Below, piece after piece: positions 60,173-64,000 of a DNA stretch of 64,000 nt (the first letter of the stretch is position 1; every line of letters begins with the position of its first letter). A program made the translations under genes and the position numbers. The stretch spans positions 44,220-108,219 of the forward strand of contig NZ_JAGQCE010000009.1 of NCBI RefSeq assembly GCF_024345995.1, given 5' to 3'. The stretch comes from Synechococcus sp. Cruz-7E5 (lineage in GTDB: Bacteria > Cyanobacteriota > Cyanobacteriia > PCC-6307 > Cyanobiaceae). The notes beneath the pieces were generated by a model. That model was not told where the DNA came from. It worked only from the letters and a program-made list of their open reading frames with translations, and made no database searches.

Positions 60173-61168
60173 TCAGGCGTACTCCAGAAACGCCAGCACC
60201 TGAGCCTGGGTGGGCTGGGGATCGATCGCCCCGGCGCCCTGGCAGACCAGGGAGCCGCAGGCGCTGGCAAAGCGCATGGCTTCCAGCACCCGTTCCTTGC
60301 TGCCGCAGGCCAGCAGCTCCGGCTCCTGGCAGAGACGGTGCAGCAGCCCAGCAAGGAAGGCGTCGCCTGCCCCGGTGGTGTCCACCACCGGCACCCTGAA
60401 GGCCTCCAGGCGGCCGGTATGGCCGCCCAGCCACCAGCTCAGAGGACCTGGACCATCGGTGATCAGCACGGCCGGGCCCTGGGGCAGGGAGTCGCTGATC
60501 TGCTGGGGGTCGCGGCTGCCGGCGATCCAGTCGGCCTCCTCGGCGGACACCTTGAGCAAGGCCGCACAGGCCAGCAGGGGTCGGATACGGGCCAGAGCCT
60601 GCTCAGGCGCGCCGGGCCAGAAGGTGGGACGCCAGTTCACGTCGAGGGCCAGGGGGATCCCGGCCGCCGCGGCGCGCTCCTGAGCCAGGTGCAGGGAAGC
60701 GGCTGAGGCTTCGGAGGCCAGCGGAATCGTGCCCACCAGCAACCAGCGGGCAGCGGCGATCAGCTCCTCCAGGGGTGCCGTCAGGGCCGTAGCTTCCACC
60801 GCCTGATCCGCGAACCCGTCGCCCCGCTCACCGGCAAAACCACCGAAGCTGCGATCTCCCGCGCTGTCGCGCCGCACCAGCACCGTGCGACTGGGACGAA
60901 CTGGATCCCACTGCAGGGCGCTGGTGTCCACACCCCGGGAGCTGAAGAGTTCGCGAAAAGCGGCGCCGATCGCATCATCGCCGAGGCGCCCCAACAGGGC
61001 CGAGCCCGTACCCAGCCTGGCCAGGGCGCAGGCCACATTGGCGGGAGCGCCGCCGAGGCAGTCCTCGACGGGTTGATCCGTGGCCGGGTCACCGCCCGGG
61101 GGACCGAGACGATCCACAAGCGCTTCGCCGAAACACAGCACCTGGGGCAGGGTGGTCATCAGGCGCAT
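60173..61168 (-). CDS. PfkB-family carbohydrate kinase (fructokinase-like)
   Basis: 331 residues from ATG 61168; ATG 61159 forms a TGATG overlap with the upstream gene and is equally possible. CFGEALVDRLG, GGAPANVACALARLG and the C-terminal DTTGAGDAFLAGLL (catalytic Asp) are ribokinase-family signatures, closest to fructokinases. ATP-dependent sugar phosphorylation in the cytosol. Sugar not certain. Confidence 0.9.
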   Translation of the reverse strand: MRLMTTLPQVLCFGEALVDRLGPPGGDPATDQPVEDCLGGAPANVACALARLGTGSALLGRLGDDAIGAAFRELFSSRGVDTSALQWDPVRPSRTVLVRRDSAGDRSFGGFAGERGDGFADQAVEATALTAPLEELIAAARWLLVGTIPLASEASAASLHLAQERAAAAGIPLALDVNWRPTFWPGAPEQALARIRPLLACAALLKVSAEEADWIAGSRDPQQISDSLPQGPAVLITDGPGPLSWWLGGHTGRLEAFRVPVVDTTGAGDAFLAGLLHRLCQEPELLACGSKERVLEAMRFASACGSLVCQGAGAIDPQPTQAQVLAFLEYA

Positions 61169-61671
61169 GGCAGCTCCCGCCCACCATGGCCGGGATTGTC
61201 CAGTCCTCCAAGCCAGGCGTGCAGAGCGGCAATGATGCGGGTATTGGCGGCCGGAAAGGGGTGCTCGCTGAGGGCATTGGGCTCCACCCAGCGGACCTGC
61301 TGACTGGCCAGCGGCTGCGGCACACCTGCCAACCACTGGCAGAGATGCACGCGAAAGCGAAGGCGCTTGTGGCTGTAGCTGTGCTCCAGGACGATCAGCT
61401 CCTCGCCCACCTCCACCTCAATCGCCAGTTCCTCGCGCAGCTCGCGGCGAATCGTGACCTCGATCGGCTCGCCAGGCTCCTGCTTGCCGCCGGGGAACTC
61501 CCAAAGCCCCCCTAACAGACCTTCCTCCAGCCGCTGATCAATCAGCACCCGGCCGGCGCCATCGAGGACCAGCCCCACACCGATCACCTGAATCGGCAGG
61601 GGCTGACTGGCGTCCTTCACGGGGTAGGCGGCAGGGTCGCCGGCAGCGTAGGCAGCCAGCAATCGCGTCAC
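61159..61671 (-). CDS. mutT: MutT-type NUDIX hydrolase
   Basis: 170 residues from GTG 61671. The NUDIX box is read from GGKQEPGEPIEVTIRRELREELAI, giving the GX5EX7REUXEEXGU pattern with the final glycine replaced by A-I. IQVIGVGLVLDGAGRVLIDQR before it and SYSHKRLRFRVHLCQWLAG after it resemble the C-terminal domain of MutY, so it may sanitise 8-oxo-dGTP. No adenine glycosylase domain precedes it. Start is 9 bp after the GtrII-like gene's stop. Confidence 0.85.
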   Translation of the reverse strand: MTRLLAAYAAGDPAAYPVKDASQPLPIQVIGVGLVLDGAGRVLIDQRLEEGLLGGLWEFPGGKQEPGEPIEVTIRRELREELAIEVEVGEELIVLEHSYSHKRLRFRVHLCQWLAGVPQPLASQQVRWVEPNALSEHPFPAANTRIIAALHAWLGGLDNPGHGGRELPCA

Positions 61672-61679
61672 TCAAGACC

Positions 61680-63254
61680 TCAGAGCATGCGCACAAGAAC
61701 GGTCCCGTCCTGCACCTGCAGGCTGTACTCGGCGCTGCAGGCTGTGGTCTGCGAAGGAACGCAGGGCCCGGCAGGGAACGCTCCCGGCTCCAGCTGGCTG
61801 CGCTCGAGTGCCAGGCCATGGAACTGGAGCTGCTTGCGTCCCCAGCTCCAGTCGTCGTTGATCAGCCGGGGCACGAGGCGGTCCAGCAGAGGGAACTTGG
61901 TCTGGCTGTTGCGCAGCGTCGGGGATTGCGGCATGCCACCTTCGAAGCGGACCGCCGTGAGCCTGGCCTCCGGGAGCTGCACCTGCAGCCGGGAGATCCC
62001 GTCGATGAGCCGCGAAACTCTCCCCTGCTCATAGATCGCCTGGGCCGCAGTGGCATGGCCGTAGGCATAGGCCACCACCACCAGCAACCAGGCCAGGGCA
62101 GCCACCGCAGCCCGGGGGATCAGCCTCCAGCCGAGCTGGGCTGTCCCTGCCACGATCTGCAGGGCCAGCGCCGAGAGCAGCGGGCCAATAAACAGCAGCA
62201 GGCGCGGCACCCGGGCCAGAGGATCCTCCAGGCCCAGCAGGGCACCGGGTGACACCAGGGCGATCAGTGCCACGCCCCCCAGGACCAGAGCCGTGCAGGC
62301 CGACCTCTCCAGGCGGCCACGGCGGCCCATCGGCGGACGCCCGACAGCGATCCAGACCACGACGGCATAGGCCAGCGGCAGCAGGAGCCAGGGGACGCTG
62401 ATCGGCCAGCGGCTCCAGTCATCGAATAGGACCCGCCAGAACTCCAGAGCATGGCGCAGGAGCTGGGCGGGCAGGGCCGCGTCGAGGGGGAGCGCCCGGC
62501 CCTGTTCGGTGGCGTACGACGTGCGCTCCTGCAACACCAGCCGCATCAGCATCAGGTAGCTGGCCAGCGCCAGGCCATAGGTGACCCAGACACGCACCAG
62601 CCTGTGCCGGAGGGAGGGACGGGCCAGCACCGGCGCTGCCAGGCCCAGGGATTCCCCCACCACCAACATCAGAGCAAAGGGCAGGAAGCCACTGGTGGCT
62701 GGCTGGTAGAGGCAGAGGGAGGCCAGCAACAGAGCCGCGCTCACAAGCAGCCCCTGCCTCGTGACCACCCGGTGGAGCACCACTGCAGCCACAACGGCCA
62801 GTCCCAGGGCTATGGCCATAAAGAAGGAATCGAAGCCGTAGGACAGGTTTTCCAGCGCATAGGGCTGCCCCAGCAGCGGCAGGGTGGCCAGGGCGCTCCA
62901 GAGAGGTGAGCGCAGCCCATAGGCGCGCGCAGCCACCGCAGCCGTGAGAGCCAGCACCCCGACAGCCAGAAGCTGGTGCAGCGGTGCCACGGCCACCGCC
63001 GGAGCCCCCAGGTTCACCAGGGCGAAAAGGCCATCGGCCAGAGGACGACCCACTTCGGTCCAGCGGAACTCCCCGTCCATCGAGCGGCCGTAGTCGTCGA
63101 TGTAGCGGTGAACGAAGAGAAGGATCGGCAGCACCAGCAGCAGTCCAGCTGCCAGACTGGCCTTGAACTGGCGAATGAGCCCTGACCCAGGCTCCAAGAA
63201 CGGGACCTGCGGAGGGTCCTCACCAAGACCATCTGAGCCAGGGTGGTGCAACAT
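61680..63254 (-). CDS. GtrII-like polytopic membrane glucosyltransferase-family protein
   Basis: 524 residues with about ten hydrophobic segments. The N-terminal periplasmic loop after TM1 reads RYIDDYGRSMDGEFRWTEVGRPL, close to the D-D-x-G-R-S...W...GRPL block of O-antigen glucosyltransferase GtrII proteins. LGQPYALENLSYGFDSF follows the second helix. A 110-residue soluble C-terminus ends CSAEYSLQVQDGTVLVRML. A role in glycosylating surface polysaccharide is inferred. The first 30 residues are not conserved, so a later start is possible. Confidence 0.8.
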   Translation of the reverse strand: MLHHPGSDGLGEDPPQVPFLEPGSGLIRQFKASLAAGLLLVLPILLFVHRYIDDYGRSMDGEFRWTEVGRPLADGLFALVNLGAPAVAVAPLHQLLAVGVLALTAAVAARAYGLRSPLWSALATLPLLGQPYALENLSYGFDSFFMAIALGLAVVAAVVLHRVVTRQGLLVSAALLLASLCLYQPATSGFLPFALMLVVGESLGLAAPVLARPSLRHRLVRVWVTYGLALASYLMLMRLVLQERTSYATEQGRALPLDAALPAQLLRHALEFWRVLFDDWSRWPISVPWLLLPLAYAVVVWIAVGRPPMGRRGRLERSACTALVLGGVALIALVSPGALLGLEDPLARVPRLLLFIGPLLSALALQIVAGTAQLGWRLIPRAAVAALAWLLVVVAYAYGHATAAQAIYEQGRVSRLIDGISRLQVQLPEARLTAVRFEGGMPQSPTLRNSQTKFPLLDRLVPRLINDDWSWGRKQLQFHGLALERSQLEPGAFPAGPCVPSQTTACSAEYSLQVQDGTVLVRML

Positions 63255-63497
63255 CCACGATCGCGCGGAAGCTGCGATCGTATCAATTCAGCTCAAATTG
63301 ATTGGAGACGGCGACTGATCTTCGGCATTCAATTCCGATGTATCAGGAAAAAATGCGACATTAAAGTGGAGCAATTCAGGAGGAGAAAACTCGTTGCTTG
63401 GCGGCAAGAAGGCGGCCGGAAGCCAACCCTATCCCCTCCTTTCTTATTACATCTGAATCATTGCTGCATCTGAACAATTGCTATATTGGAGCCATTA
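63255..63497. other. AT-rich intergenic region between GtrII-like gene and sigma factor
   Basis: 243 bp, markedly richer in A/T than the rest of the window. No open frame of interest. It carries a partial copy (63453-63470) of the sigma factor's 3' end and probably the promoter of the GtrII-like gene. No tRNA, terminator hairpin with T-run or ncRNA was recognised. Confidence 0.5.
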
Positions 63498-63521
63498 TTA
63501 GACCTGAATCATTGCCGCATC
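63453..63521. repeat. short direct repeat at the 3' end of the sigma factor gene
   Basis: CTGAATCATTGCTGCATC at 63453-63470 and CTGAATCATTGCCGCATC at 63504-63521 match at 17 of 18 positions. The second copy encodes the end of the sigma factor (DAAMIQ); the first lies outside the gene, 51 bp further on. Confidence 0.7.
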
Positions 63522-64000
63522 GCTGTACTCCTTGACCTGATCACTGAGGCGACGCAGCGACGCCAGGCCGTCGCGCTCGAGGTTACGGACGCGATCGCGG
63601 CTCATGCCCAGGATGCGGCCGATGCCCGTGAGGCTCATGGGCTCCTCCACATCGATCCCGAACCGCATGGTCAGCACGCTCCGCTGCAGCTCCGGCAGTT
63701 GCTCCAGCAGCGCCCGCATATCGCCCCGCAGACACTCGCTGTCCACGCTCTCCTCAGGCAGCTCTCCATCTCCCTGCAGCAGATCCAGCAGTTCCGTGTC
63801 ATCCCCGTCGCCCACCTTCGTCTCCAGGCTCACCGGCTGGCGCGCCCGGCAGAGCAGATCCTTCACCTCCTCCTCCGGCAGCTCCACCGCCACCGCCAGT
63901 TCACTCAGCGTGGGCGTGCGGCCCAGCTCCTGGCTCAGTTCCCGCTGGCCCTTCTTCAGCTTGTTCAGCGTTTCGGTGATGTGGATCGGCAGCCGGATCG
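63498..64000 (-). CDS. group 2 sigma-70 factor, C-terminal part (N-terminus outside window)
   Basis: The last 166 codons of an RpoD-type sigma factor reading in from the right edge. Region 3: RLPIHITETLNKLKK then LSQELGRTPTLSELA. Region 4.1/4.2: LPELQRSVLTMRFGID, SLTGIGRILGMSRDRVRNLERDGLASLRRL (the -35 recognition helix). It ends YSDAAMIQV. Cyanobacteria carry several such group 2 factors; the type cannot be settled without regions 1-2. Confidence 0.93.
   Translation of the reverse strand, partial: IRLPIHITETLNKLKKGQRELSQELGRTPTLSELAVAVELPEEEVKDLLCRARQPVSLETKVGDGDDTELLDLLQGDGELPEESVDSECLRGDMRALLEQLPELQRSVLTMRFGIDVEEPMSLTGIGRILGMSRDRVRNLERDGLASLRRLSDQVKEYSDAAMIQV

Overview
This 64 kb window is high-GC, gene-dense DNA from a picocyanobacterium, most likely a Cyanobium- or Synechococcus-type alpha-cyanobacterium. 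The evidence is the gene content (NdhS, urtABCDE plus urease, ergothioneine genes with the cyanobacterial hercynine-metabolism proteins, an FAD-oxidoreductase/SelD fusion), repeated HIP1 octamers (GCGATCGC), NtcA-type promoters, and a group 2 sigma-70 factor at the right edge. No prophage, insertion sequence or CRISPR array was seen.

Layout. 1-7.9 kb: alpha/beta hydrolase (cut by the window edge), a CPA2-type cation/proton antiporter, a first glycogen phosphorylase, two small cyanobacterial proteins, tRNA-Arg(CCU), RNase P RNA, rnc, ndhS and rimM. 7.9-23.3 kb: manC, then a long minus-strand block. Read in transcription order it holds a circularly permuted ATP-grasp protein, an alpha-E protein, a transglutaminase-like protein, two tandem glycogen phosphorylases, a DUF2126 amidoligase, galE and the SelD fusion. 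23.4-38.5 kb is a nitrogen-scavenging region: ureABC and ureD on the minus strand, ureEFG and urtABCDE on the plus strand, then fmdB-fmdA (formamidase) and a small lipoprotein. A TetR regulator, its divergent oxidoreductase and an MFS transporter remnant split ureD from ureA. 38.5-44.4 kb: pabC, pabB, queC, an atypical protein kinase and a cysteine synthase, tightly packed on the minus strand. 44.5-48.4 kb: egtB, egtD, two hercynine-associated proteins and a YdcF-like protein. 48.4-58 kb: a small protein, lysS, an OmpR-type regulator, a sugar-binding lipoprotein, mreD-mreC-mreB, ssb, dedA and ahcY. 58-64 kb: tsaE, a glycosyltransferase, a PfkB kinase, a MutT hydrolase, a GtrII-like membrane protein and the C-terminal part of a sigma factor.

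How the genes work together. Urea or related amides enter through UrtABCDE. Urease (UreABC, matured by UreDEFG) and formamidase release ammonia. An exact GTA-N8-TAC box before fmdA and a near-consensus NtcA box with a correctly spaced -10 before urtA point to shared NtcA control. The other notable assembly is the peptide-ligase/transglutaminase cassette (ATP-grasp, alpha-E, transglutaminase, amidoligase) interleaved with duplicated glycogen phosphorylases. Its substrate is unknown, and it is the best candidate here for an undescribed system.

Limits. All calls come from reading translations and motifs by eye. Start codons are choices supported by overlaps, ribosome-binding sites or family N-termini where stated. 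Regulatory sites are predictions.
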